This document shows, piece by piece, positions 29,208-37,102 of a stretch of DNA of 64,000 nucleotides. The first letter of the stretch is position 1. Each line of letters opens with the position of its first letter. This DNA is from Nostoc linckia FACHB-104 (GTDB lineage Bacteria > Cyanobacteriota > Cyanobacteriia > Cyanobacteriales > Nostocaceae): positions 124,001-188,000 of the forward strand of contig NZ_JACJQJ010000006.1 of assembly GCF_014696615.1 (NCBI RefSeq), read 5' to 3'. The notes under the pieces are model-generated. The model had not been told where the DNA came from. It worked only from the letters and a program-made list of their open reading frames with translations, and made no database searches. Made by a program: the position numbers and the translations under genes.

Positions 29208-29368
29208 TTAATTAGCTGATATGTAGTAGAGAAAATATTCTCTTATTCAAGCTATTCAGGCTCAAGGAGGATGAAAAAAGGGGATAAACAATTCAAAATT
29301 CACAATTATCCCCTATCTCCTCCGAACAAACACCAAACACCCAACACCAAATAACAATCAGCAATTAT

Positions 29369-29602
29369 ATGAGTACTACAGTTACAGGCACTATTGAACA
29401 CCGCGACATTGGTATGGGCGCTTGGGCGCTAGTTACCGATGAAGGCATTACTTATGAACTTCCTAGAAGTGTAGATAAAAAATTATTAAAAGCAGGACAA
29501 AAAGCCAAAGTTACAGGCAAGGTGCGTGAAGATATCATGACTACTGCCATGATTGGCCCTGTCCTGGAAGTAAAATCTTTTGATGTAATTAGTTCTGATT
29601 AG
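29369..29602 (+). CDS. Small beta-rich protein of unknown function
   Basis: A 77-residue protein (MSTTVTGTIEHRDIGMG...) with alternating strands and Gly turns (GAWALVTDEGITYELP, AGQKAKVTGKV), the look of an OB-fold or small beta barrel. No signal peptide. Its stop codon overlaps the 3' end of the convergent thioredoxin-like gene by 14 bases, which supports both reading frames ending here. I do not recognise a named family. Confidence 0.72.
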   Translation: MSTTVTGTIEHRDIGMGAWALVTDEGITYELPRSVDKKLLKAGQKAKVTGKVREDIMTTAMIGPVLEVKSFDVISSD

Positions 29603-29912
29603 CTGCAGACGCTAAAACTTCTTGTAAACGGCTTCTAAATTCACCTTTGGGATGGCCTCCTTTAACCTCACCAATAATCTGGAACTCTCCTTCAGGAGAA
29701 TCGCAGAGAATGTAGGTAGGCCATCCCATTTCTGATTTATCAGGATACTGAGTTAACAAAATCTTGCGATACTTGCGATAAGTAGCTGTATCCTGCATTT
29801 TGACATCAATGAATTGCAAACCGAGTTCTTCAGCTACCTTTTGGTCATAAAATGACATTTTGTGGCAAATGCCGCATTCTTCCGAAGAGAACTTAATTAC
29901 TGCTAAATTCAT
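29589..29912 (-). CDS. Thioredoxin-like protein with CGIC motif
   Basis: A 107-residue cytosolic thioredoxin-fold protein. The redox motif is ECGICHKM at residues about 12-16 in place of WCGPC. The cis-Pro is present in MGWPTYILCD, and GGHPKGEFRSRL follows. It probably reduces or senses a disulfide; the nonstandard CGIC motif and missing Trp separate it from classical thioredoxins. The gene is convergent and overlaps its neighbour at 29369 by 14 bases. No signal peptide. Confidence 0.82.
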   Translation of the reverse strand: MNLAVIKFSSEECGICHKMSFYDQKVAEELGLQFIDVKMQDTATYRKYRKILLTQYPDKSEMGWPTYILCDSPEGEFQIIGEVKGGHPKGEFRSRLQEVLASAANQN

Positions 29913-30302
29913 TTGACTGTGCGACTATTTTGAATATAGGCAAATCATTTTAGCAGAAAATGTTGAATCTCAGTAGCATGATGGGGCAAATAGTAATAAA
30001 TACTAGCCTTGCTCAAGCTAAATTATAGAAAAATAATTAAAAATTATGCCAATTTGGCAGAGATATTGTGGAATAACAATATGTACAAGCCTAATAACCC
30101 CTAAAAAGGTAGAAATTTAGTCAGGGAAAGGCATAACGAGTATCGAAAAATAATGATAAGATAGATGTAATTAACGGTGACAGCAAGATAAGCGATCGCT
30201 AAGACACAATATCAGAAATTAAATTTCATAGCGCAGTTTTTGTGCTAGAATATATGCCTCATCAATTATCAGTGGGCAGCTAGAGGCAAATTATCTCCTC
30301 AG
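29913..30302. other. Intergenic region before the NsiR1 array
   Basis: About 390 AT-rich bases with a single HIP1 site (near 30193). It lies upstream of the thioredoxin-like gene and downstream, in the minus sense, of the last NsiR1 copy. No coding frame, hairpin or repeat unit is convincing. Confidence 0.4.
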
Positions 30303-30359
30303 AAAACCCCTAGTATGAATGAGCCTACCAGGGAAGTTAGTTATCAGGGTTCATCTACC
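30303..30359 (-). ncRNA. nsiR1: NsiR1 copy 1 (distal, degenerate)
   Basis: Box TCCGGA at 30390-30395. The conserved start reads GGTAGATGAACCC, a G to T change on the plus strand in the otherwise invariant GTGCAT. The terminator T run is only four bases. Probably weakened or inactive. Confidence 0.65.
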
Positions 30360-30434
30360 AATTTATTGTTCTTAATTAAAGCGCAATCTTCCGGAGGAAT
30401 TTTGATAAAGGAAGATTGTTGTTTTTTCAATAAT

Positions 30435-30492
30435 AAAAAACCCTAGTAGGTATAAGCCTACCAGGGGAGTTAGTTATCAGGGTGCATCTACC
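30435..30492 (-). ncRNA. nsiR1: NsiR1 copy 2
   Basis: Box TCCGGA at 30522-30527, canonical 5' motif, hairpin CCTAGTAGG/CCTACCAGG with one mismatch and a six-base T run. Confidence 0.82.
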
Positions 30493-30559
30493 ATTTAATT
30501 CTTCCAGTGCAACTACTATAATCCGGATAAATTTTTAACGTGATCGCTTGTTGAAAAAC

Positions 30560-30616
30560 AAAAACCCCTAGAGGCTTTTGCCTAAAAGGGGAGTTAGTTA
30601 TCAGGGTGCATCTACC
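30560..30616 (-). ncRNA. nsiR1: NsiR1 copy 3 (variant promoter box)
   Basis: The box is TCTAGA (30646-30651) instead of TCCGGA, still palindromic. The RNA body and hairpin (CCCCTAGAGGC/GCCTAAAAGGGG) are intact. Promoter strength is probably altered. Confidence 0.75.
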
Positions 30617-30688
30617 ATTCAACTTTTCTTGTGCAACTACCCTTGTCTAGACACTTTTTGATGGGATCGCTAATTATGGCTAAAAAAT

Positions 30689-30745
30689 AAAAAACTCCAC
30701 CGATTGTCATCAACCAGGGGAGTGAGTTATCAGGGTGCATCTACC
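30689..30745 (-). ncRNA. nsiR1: NsiR1 copy 4
   Basis: Box TCCGGA at 30775-30780. The first of four near-identical units (copies 4-7) with hairpin ACTCC/GGAGT and the same TTTTTTATTTTTTAGCC downstream. Confidence 0.83.
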
Positions 30746-30817
30746 ACTTAACTCTTCTTGTGCAACTACCCTTATCCGGACACTTTTTGACGCGATCGCT
30801 AATTATGGCTAAAAAAT

Positions 30818-30874
30818 AAAAAACTCCACCGATTGCCATCAACCAGAGGAGTGAGTTATCAGGGTGCATCTACC
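30818..30874 (-). ncRNA. nsiR1: NsiR1 copy 5
   Basis: Box TCCGGA at 30904-30909, 129 bases from the box of copy 4. Nearly identical to copies 4 and 6. Confidence 0.83.
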
Positions 30875-30946
30875 ACTTAACTCTTCTTGTGCAACTACCC
30901 TTGTCCGGACATTTTTTGACGCGATCGCTAATTATGGCTAAAAAAT

Positions 30947-31003
30947 AAAAAACTCCACCGATTGTCATCAACCAGGGGAGTAAGTTATCAGGGTGCATCT
31001 ACC
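30947..31003 (-). ncRNA. nsiR1: NsiR1 copy 6
   Basis: Box TCCGGA at 31033-31038, again 129 bases on. Canonical 5' motif and T run. Confidence 0.83.
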
Positions 31004-31075
31004 ATTTAATTCTTCTTGTGCAACTACCCTTGTCCGGACATTTTTTGACGCGATCGCTAATTATGGCTAAAAAAT

Positions 31076-31131
31076 AAAAAACTCCACCGATTTGAATAAT
31101 CAGAGGAGTGAGTTATCAGGGTGCATCTACC
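31076..31131 (-). ncRNA. nsiR1: NsiR1 copy 7
   Basis: Box TCCGGA at 31161-31166. Loop sequence differs from copies 4-6 (TTTGAATAAT region), but the ACTCC/GGAGT stem is kept. Confidence 0.82.
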
Positions 31132-31204
31132 ATTTAACTCTTCTTGTGCAGCTACCCCTATCCGGATAAATTTTTAACTTTATAGGTGGCTATTACGTAA
31201 ACAC

Positions 31205-31262
31205 AAAAAACCCCCAGTGGTGGCAGCCAACTAGGGGAGTGGATTATCAGGGTGCATCTACC
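31205..31262 (-). ncRNA. nsiR1: NsiR1 copy 8
   Basis: Box TCCGGA at 31292-31297. Hairpin CCCCCAGTGG/CCAACTAGGGG with mismatches. The motif reads GATAATCC instead of GATAACT. Confidence 0.8.
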
Positions 31263-31332
31263 ACTTAACTCTTCTTGTGCAGCTACCCTTATCCGGATAA
31301 ATTTCTCATATAAGTGTATTAGTGTTTACAAC

Positions 31333-31393
31333 AAAAAAATCCCCTAGTGGGTACCAACCAGCTAGGGGAGTCAGTTATCAGGGTGCATCTACC
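31333..31393 (-). ncRNA. nsiR1: NsiR1 copy 9
   Basis: Box TCCGGA at 31424-31429. Hairpin CCCCTAG/CTAGGGG plus inner pairs GTGGGTACC region; seven-base T run. Confidence 0.83.
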
Positions 31394-31463
31394 ATTTAAT
31401 TGTTCTAGAAGAAATAAGTAAGCTCCGGATGAAATTGTCACAATAGTGGCTGTCGATTTTTTC

Positions 31464-31523
31464 AAAAAAAAACCCAGTAGGTATAAGCCTACTAGGAGAG
31501 TTAGTTATCAGGGTGCATCTACT
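31464..31523 (-). ncRNA. nsiR1: NsiR1 copy 10
   Basis: Box TCCGGA at 31554-31559, 130 bases from the box of copy 9 with an almost identical promoter region. The first bases read AGTAGATGC (one change). Nine-base T run. Confidence 0.82.
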
Positions 31524-31594
31524 ATTTAATGGTTCTAGAAGAAATAAGTAAGCTCCGGATGAAATTATCACAAATAATGGCTATCTATTTTTTC

Positions 31595-31655
31595 AAAAAA
31601 ACCCCCCAGTAAGTGTTAGCCTACCAGGGGAGTTAGTTATCAGGGTGCATCTACC
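31595..31655 (-). ncRNA. nsiR1: NsiR1 copy 11
   Basis: Box TCCGGA at 31686-31691. Body nearly identical to copy 12 (shared CCAGTAAGTGTTAGCC hairpin side), but the promoter flanks differ. Confidence 0.83.
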
Positions 31656-31734
31656 ATTTAATTGTTCTCTAGATAACAAGTCTCATCCGGATAAAATTCA
31701 CTATGTATTAACTTTATTGTGATTTGCCAAGGCG

Positions 31735-31794
31735 AAAAAAACCCCCAGTAAGTGTTAGCCTACCAGGGGAGTTAGTTATCAGGGTGCATCTACC
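31735..31794 (-). ncRNA. nsiR1: NsiR1 copy 12
   Basis: Box TCCGGA at 31825-31830. Canonical 5' motif; hairpin and T run as in copy 11. Confidence 0.83.
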
Positions 31795-31864
31795 ACTTCA
31801 TTGTTCTTAGGCGAACTGTCAACCTCCGGATAAATTTACTAAAATGTGTATTTTAGTTGTGTGT

Positions 31865-31951
31865 CAAAACCAACCTAGAGGATGGTAGCCAACGAACCAC
31901 AGAAAAGTGGTTTGATTTACCACCTTCTCCAGTTAAGAATGTTTGTGTCGG
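31865..31951 (-). repeat. Decayed NsiR1 unit between copies 12 and 13
   Basis: The stretch keeps TTTACCACCTT (for CTACCACTT), GTTAAGAATG and TGTCGGA (for TCCGGA, about 31945), but has lost the GTGCAT core and the terminator hairpin. It explains the larger spacing of about 240 bases between the boxes of copies 12 and 13. Confidence 0.55.
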
Positions 31952-31972
31952 AATAAGTTGATTCACCAACAT

Positions 31973-32033
31973 AAAAAAATCCCCTAATAGGCATTCGCCT
32001 ATTAGGGGAGTCGAAGATCAAGGTGCATCTACC
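31973..32033 (-). ncRNA. nsiR1: NsiR1 copy 13 (proximal to hetF)
   Basis: Box TCCGGA at 32064-32069. Perfect 11-bp hairpin CCCCTAATAGG/CCTATTAGGGG with a seven-base T run. The motif reads GGTAGATGCACCTTGATCTTC, so the part after GCACC has diverged. Closest to hetF; any hetF transcript starting upstream would overlap it in antisense. Confidence 0.8.
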
Positions 32034-32325
32034 AATAAACTGTTCTACCCAGATGTCAACTAATCCGGATAAAGTTGTAAAAGCCTAAGGGACTGCCAAC
32101 TTAAAAATATCCTATCGCCGTCTTAGCAGGTGATTGGGGAGAAAAAGACAAAGATGATCTGAGTAAATTGGATAATTTGTTTTCTAGAAGTCCCTAAAAA
32201 AAGCAAAATAACGAGCATTCAGAAACATTCAGTGGGAAGATGCATCTAAGGTATCAGAAGAAGCGAAAAATCGACTTGAAACTTTCGCGTTTCAAACCTG
32301 ATTTAGGAGGCGAAGAGGAGAAGTT

Positions 32326-34815
32326 GTGACCCAGGAATTTCACATTTCCGTAACCCCAGTAGGGCAAAATGACTACTTGGTGCGGACGGAACAAGTCGCG
32401 CCTGGGGTGCCATTAGCAGAAGAATTGGTGACTTGGCCTGTAGCTGATTGGTTAGCCGCTGCTGGGCATTTGATGAACGATCCGTTGATGTCAGTGTTGC
32501 AAGGAGATGCGATCGCCTTTGGCGGACGTGAAAGCGACATTGCCAGAAACTCAGTCAATTTAGTAGCGTTGGGTCAGCAACTATATAATGCACTGTTTCA
32601 AGGCACTCTCAGAGATAGTTGGATTACAGCACAAGGTATCGCCCAAAATCACCAGCAGGTGTTGCGTCTACGTCTGGGGTTAAAAGATACTAGGTTAGCG
32701 CGGCTACCGTGGGAAGTCATGCACGCAGGCGATCGCCCTCTCGCCACCGGGCCCTATGTCGCTTTTTCTCGTTACCAAAGTGGAATTCTGCCAGCATCTC
32801 GGTTGCCATCAAAAAACATACCTCAACCCTTAGAAGAAGCTGGTATCAAAGTATTAATGGTGATTGCTTCACCTACAGATCAAGTCCGGTTGGATTTGCT
32901 CAAACATGAGGCTATTAAATTACAAGCTGAACTGCACCGTCATATACCACGCCCTGCAGAAGGTAGTAATTATCTGCCTGAGATTGAACTTACCTTACTG
33001 GACCAACCAGGGCGAGAAGAATTAACGCAAGCCCTAGAACAAGGGCGATATCATGTTCTACACTACTCCGGTCATAGCAACCTGGGAGCTAACGGTGGTG
33101 AAATTTATTTAGTTAGTAGCAGAACTGGCTTGACGGAAACCTTAAGTGGTGACGATCTCGCAGGTTTGCTCGTCAATAATAATATCCAAATGGCAGTATT
33201 TAACTCCTGTTTGGGAGCATACAGCGCTAACAGCGATACTGCTGAAGAAACCGGAGAACGTAATCTCACAGAAAGCCTAGTTAAACGCGGAATTAGAAGC
33301 GTCTTAGCAATGTCAGAACGTATTCCTGATGAAGTAGCGCTGACTTTGACACAATTGTTTTACCGCAACCTCAATCAAGGATATCCTGTAGATTTGTGCG
33401 TGAGTCGGGTACGCCAAGGGCTAATATCTGCCTACGGTTCTCACCACATGTACTGGGCGTTACCAATTTTATATCTCCAGCCAGAATTTGATGGTTTTCT
33501 CAGCCCAGAAATTCCTGAGAGTGCAGAAGCACTCAATGAGTATAATCCAGCTTTAAGGGCAAATCCTGCAGCAATGTACTCTGATGTTGCAGATGAAACT
33601 GATATGTCTTTAATGGAGGATATGATCCCTTCGGGTTTAGCCCGTGACTCTTCAGGGCTAGACTGGCTTGGTGAAGATACTTGGGGCGATCTAGTTGATG
33701 AAATAGAGTACGATGATGACCCAAGCTACGCAGAAGATTCTGCGCTAGTTTCAGATTTGTTTCGCCAACTAGATACCCAGAAAGGAACTTCTGAGCAATC
33801 ATCTTCCATGACGGCAGAACTTGTACCGCAGTTGAATGACAATAGCCTGCGGGGAAGACAATTTTCTCAAGAATTGACTGCGTCAGATCAAGAAGCTAGC
33901 TTTTGGGAAGAAGAACCGGAAACATCAAATGAATCATCTACGAGTTTTGATGGTAATTGGAATAATAATTCTTATGGACGCTCACAACCATATTCTCCAA
34001 AACGCCGCCAGCGTCGGCATATTTGGCCGATTGTAGGAATGGTAGGAGCAAGCGCGATCGCAGTTTTTGTGGGTGTCAATTGGTGGCAAAATCATCAAGC
34101 TACAAAATTACCTCCCATACCACCAATTCCTACCCAGTCAATCACAGCCCAACCTCCTGTAGATTTAAAGACGGCTGCAACTGGAATTGTGACTGCTACC
34201 GCTACGGAAAAATTGAGCCAAGGCGACTTACAAGCAGGGCTAGAGGCTGTAGAAGAATTACTTAACCGTGGCGCGCTTCCTCCCGCGCAAGCAGCGTTAA
34301 ATCTTGTACCAGCAAAGCAAGCTGATAATCCATCTGTAAACTTTTTCAAAGGAAGATTAGCTTGGCAGTCTGTGCAGTTAAAAGATAAAAAATATAGTAT
34401 TGATGATGCCCGCCGTTATTGGGAAAGTGCTGTAAAAGCAGACCCAGATTCGTTTGTATATAATAATGCCTTGGGATTTGCTTATTACGCCGAAGAAAAC
34501 TTAAATCGAGCTAATGATTCTTGGTTTAAGGCTTTAAATTTAGCTCTCAAACAACAAACAACTACTAAAAATGCCGCGCCTAAAGATGCTTTGACTTCTT
34601 ATGCTGGATTGGCTCTAGGACTTTATAAATCTGCATATAATCAACCAAATGATAAACAGTATCAATATATGAATGAAGCGCTGAAACTGCGCCAAATGGT
34701 GATTAAGGATGATCCGATAAATTTCCAGGTAAATAAATTAAGCCAAAATTGGTTGTGGACAGAAAAGGCTATTGCTGATTGGCGATCGCTACTGCAAGAA
34801 AAAGCCCAAAAATAA
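32326..34815 (+). CDS. hetF: HetF, CHAT-domain (caspase-like) heterocyst differentiation protease
   Basis: HetF is required for heterocyst differentiation and normal cell size in Nostoc; the CHAT domain is named after it (caspase, HetF associated with TPRs). Here the CHAT domain covers about 100-390, with the predicted catalytic His250 in HYSGHSN and Cys295 in NSCLGAYS. An acidic linker (about 400-560) leads to one transmembrane helix (IWPIVGMVGASAIAVFVGV, about 566-586) and then TPR-like repeats to the C-terminus. The start is GTG at 32326 behind GGAGGCGAAGAGGAGAAG. The NsiR1 array upstream and its divergent orientation support the gene name. The activity is thought to limit HetR accumulation, acting with PatU3; nothing here shows the substrate. 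Confidence 0.93.
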   Translation: MTQEFHISVTPVGQNDYLVRTEQVAPGVPLAEELVTWPVADWLAAAGHLMNDPLMSVLQGDAIAFGGRESDIARNSVNLVALGQQLYNALFQGTLRDSWITAQGIAQNHQQVLRLRLGLKDTRLARLPWEVMHAGDRPLATGPYVAFSRYQSGILPASRLPSKNIPQPLEEAGIKVLMVIASPTDQVRLDLLKHEAIKLQAELHRHIPRPAEGSNYLPEIELTLLDQPGREELTQALEQGRYHVLHYSGHSNLGANGGEIYLVSSRTGLTETLSGDDLAGLLVNNNIQMAVFNSCLGAYSANSDTAEETGERNLTESLVKRGIRSVLAMSERIPDEVALTLTQLFYRNLNQGYPVDLCVSRVRQGLISAYGSHHMYWALPILYLQPEFDGFLSPEIPESAEALNEYNPALRANPAAMYSDVADETDMSLMEDMIPSGLARDSSGLDWLGEDTWGDLVDEIEYDDDPSYAEDSALVSDLFRQLDTQKGTSEQSSSMTAELVPQLNDNSLRGRQFSQELTASDQEASFWEEEPETSNESSTSFDGNWNNNSYGRSQPYSPKRRQRRHIWPIVGMVGASAIAVFVGVNWWQNHQATKLPPIPPIPTQSITAQPPVDLKTAATGIVTATATEKLSQGDLQAGLEAVEELLNRGALPPAQAALNLVPAKQADNPSVNFFKGRLAWQSVQLKDKKYSIDDARRYWESAVKADPDSFVYNNALGFAYYAEENLNRANDSWFKALNLALKQQTTTKNAAPKDALTSYAGLALGLYKSAYNQPNDKQYQYMNEALKLRQMVIKDDPINFQVNKLSQNWLWTEKAIADWRSLLQEKAQK

Positions 34816-34902
34816 GAAGAACTTACAAATTGACTTTGGCTTTCACAAATTAAATAGGAATGCTATAGAGTTAAGAAGCTAATAATAAATATAGCTACCA
34901 TT

Positions 34903-35886
34903 TTGCGAAATACTAAACCGATTATCATCGCGCATAGAGGGGCTAGCGGCTATCGTCCCGAACATACATTAGCGGCTTATGAGTTAGCAATTGATTTAGG
35001 GGCTGACTATATTGAACCTGATTTAGTTGCTACTAAAGACGGGATATTAATTGCGCGTCACGAAAATGAAATTTCGGAAACTACTGATGTTGCTAGCCAT
35101 ACAGAATTTGCCCAACGCCAAACTACTAAAATCATTGATGGGGAAAGCAAAACAGGCTGGTTTACCGAAGACTTTACCCTAGCCGAACTCAAAACACTAC
35201 GGGCAAAAGAGCGAATTCCCGAAGTGCGATCGCAAAATATAAAATATGATGGTTTATTTGAAATTCCTACACTGCAAGAAATCATTGATTTAGCTCAAGC
35301 TAAAAGTATTGCAGTTAATCGGACTATTGGCATTTATCCAGAAACTAAGCACCCAACCTATTTTCAATCGATTGGTTTATCCCTAGAAGAACCGCTATTA
35401 AAAACTTTAGCAGCTAACGGTTATCAAGGTGCAAATACACCAGTTTTTATTCAGTCTTTTGAGGTCAGCAACCTCAAATATTTATCAACAAAAACTGATT
35501 TACCTTTGGTGCAATTAATTAATAATACGGGTAAACCTTATGATTTTATCGTTAATGGTGATGAGCGCACATATAGCGATTTAATTACAGCCTCAAGTTT
35601 AAGAGAAATCGCTGAATATGCACAGGCGATAGGAATTCATAAAAATCTCCTTGTTCCTAGAGATAGCACAGGTAAATTATTGCCACCTACATCCTTAGCG
35701 AAAGATGCTCATGCAGCTTCTTTGCTGGTTCATGTTTGGACTTTTCGGAATGAAGATGTATTTTTACCTCTAGACTTTCAAGGTAATCCAAAACAAGAAT
35801 ATGAGCTATTTTTTAGCTTAGGAATTGATGGCGTTTTTAGTGATTTTCCTGATATAGCTCATAAAATTTTGAATTTTGGATTTTAG
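34903..35886 (+). CDS. Glycerophosphodiester phosphodiesterase
   Basis: A 327-residue GDPD-fold (TIM-barrel) enzyme that splits glycerophosphodiesters to glycerol 3-phosphate and an alcohol. The N-terminal signature is complete: IIAHRGASGYRPEHT, then GADYIEPDLVATKDGILIARHENEI, giving the catalytic His pair and metal-binding Glu/Asp. Length and an internal insertion around 70-110 (GESKTGWFTEDFT) match the GlpQ subgroup. I see no signal peptide, whereas GlpQ relatives are often periplasmic. The start is a TTG at 34903; no ATG is nearby and no strong Shine-Dalgarno is visible. Confidence 0.9.
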   Translation: MRNTKPIIIAHRGASGYRPEHTLAAYELAIDLGADYIEPDLVATKDGILIARHENEISETTDVASHTEFAQRQTTKIIDGESKTGWFTEDFTLAELKTLRAKERIPEVRSQNIKYDGLFEIPTLQEIIDLAQAKSIAVNRTIGIYPETKHPTYFQSIGLSLEEPLLKTLAANGYQGANTPVFIQSFEVSNLKYLSTKTDLPLVQLINNTGKPYDFIVNGDERTYSDLITASSLREIAEYAQAIGIHKNLLVPRDSTGKLLPPTSLAKDAHAASLLVHVWTFRNEDVFLPLDFQGNPKQEYELFFSLGIDGVFSDFPDIAHKILNFGF

Positions 35887-35937
35887 ATTTTGGGTAGTAA
35901 ATCTCCATTTCTGTATGGGTTATGTAAAGGTTTTCTC

Positions 35938-36900
35938 CTAATGCCAAGAGCGATAAAATGTACTTTCTTGCCAGATTTGGGCAGTAAGTTGCTCAATTTC
36001 TGCTAATTGTTGATTATTTAAAGGTTGAAAAGAACGTGCTGCCTGAATATTTTCTTCTAACTGTTGCACGCTATCAGCCGGAATTACACAACAGTGAACA
36101 CCTGGCTGAGACAAAGTATATCCTAAAGCTTGATTGATATTTTTTAAACCACCTGCTTGAAATAACTTGCCATAAGCGGGAACTTTCATGGCAATTACAC
36201 CTATGTTTTTCTGTTTTGCTAATGGCAAAATTGCCGGAATAAATGATTGTGGATGATGATTTTCTACTGCATTTATCGGGATCAGTGTAGTATGAAATTG
36301 AAAGCGACGTAATCCTTCAGCAATAATCTGTGTATCATGGTGTCCGGTAATGCCAACAAACCGCACAATTTTTTGCTGCATCGCTTCTTCTAAGGCTTTG
36401 CTCGCACCAGATTTACTAAATATTGTGTCAAGTTCATCGGCAAAAGACACATGATGCAGCTGCCATAAATCCAGATAATCAGTATTTAGGCGTTTTAGCG
36501 AACTCTCTAATTCTCGCCAGGCTCCATCTCTGTCTCTTTTATCGGTTTTACTTGCTAAAAAAACTTTTGCTCGCTGAGGTGGTAACACTTTACCCAAATG
36601 AATTTCACTAGCGCCATAGCTACTGGCTGTATCAAAGTAACGAATACCAAGTTCGATCGCTTTTTCAATAATCGCCACAGCTTCCCGTTCGCGATCGCTT
36701 TTATCTAGGGGTGTATTTGTACCCGCACCTCCCAACCCAAGAATCGGAACTTTTACGCCTGTGTTTCCTAGAAACCGTTCTGGCATTTTTGCTGATGGTG
36801 GTTGAGAGATTTTAGGAGTCAAAGCATCAGCTTGTACAATACCGCTAGCTACAGCAACAGTAGTTAGCAAGAAATTCCGCCTTGTCTTTTTTCCTTTCAT
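35938..36900 (-). CDS. Aldo/keto reductase with twin-arginine-like leader
   Basis: A 320-residue aldo/keto reductase (TIM barrel). Motifs include LGNTGVKVPILGLGG, IRYFDTASSYGASEIHLGKVL with catalytic Asp and Tyr, KVFLASKT with catalytic Lys, and the His in LDLWQLHHV. The N-terminus KTRRNFLLTTVAVASGIV looks like a Tat signal (RRNFLLT), so the enzyme may be exported folded with its cofactor. The C-terminus lacks the CTGCxYC ferredoxin motif of some relatives. Substrate unknown. Confidence 0.88.
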   Translation of the reverse strand: MKGKKTRRNFLLTTVAVASGIVQADALTPKISQPPSAKMPERFLGNTGVKVPILGLGGAGTNTPLDKSDREREAVAIIEKAIELGIRYFDTASSYGASEIHLGKVLPPQRAKVFLASKTDKRDRDGAWRELESSLKRLNTDYLDLWQLHHVSFADELDTIFSKSGASKALEEAMQQKIVRFVGITGHHDTQIIAEGLRRFQFHTTLIPINAVENHHPQSFIPAILPLAKQKNIGVIAMKVPAYGKLFQAGGLKNINQALGYTLSQPGVHCCVIPADSVQQLEENIQAARSFQPLNNQQLAEIEQLTAQIWQESTFYRSWH

Positions 36901-36964
36901 TGCCCAATTTCAGGATAAAGTTTGGTTGCGAATTATGGAGATTGAAAAATCTTGTCAACACATC

Positions 36965-37033
36965 AATAATCTGTAAAGGCACAAGGCTTTGCGCCCCTAC
37001 TCATGTATTTGTTGCATTCTCTTTTTAAACTCG
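36965..37033 (+). repeat. Interspersed repeat, copy A
   Basis: Shares a pattern with 47367-47427 (minus) and 51541-51616 (plus): (T)AAxAATCTxxAxA, ACAAGGCTTTG, TGTATTTGTTGCATTCT and TTTTTAAA, about 65-70 bases. No coding capacity. Possibly a miniature element or a conserved structured repeat. Confidence 0.6.
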
Positions 37034-37102
37034 TATTACTAGCCCAAATAATACTGTCTCAGTTTTTCTGTATTTAGACTATTTTCATCTTACTGAGTAT
37101 TT

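Larger units (their letters stand above)
30303..32069 (-). repeat. Tandem array of NsiR1-type small RNA units upstream of hetF
   Basis: Thirteen recognisable units plus one decayed remnant, each about 90-180 bases apart and mostly near 129. Each unit, read on the minus strand, has TCCGGA about 30 bases upstream of a conserved GGTAGATGCACCCTGATAACT start. A hairpin whose sequence varies but whose pairing is kept follows (e.g. CCCCTAATAGG/CCTATTAGGGG in unit 13), then a T run. Thus each unit is a promoter, a roughly 57-61-nt RNA and a terminator. Position directly upstream of hetF and the TCCGGA box identify it with NsiR1 (nitrogen stress-induced RNA 1) of Nostoc PCC 7120, where I recall about twelve copies. 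Confidence 0.92.

Noticed and set aside
30303-32069. CRISPR array
   Set aside because: Units are near 130 bases with promoter boxes and terminator hairpins, and the spacers are themselves repeated, so this is an sRNA array.
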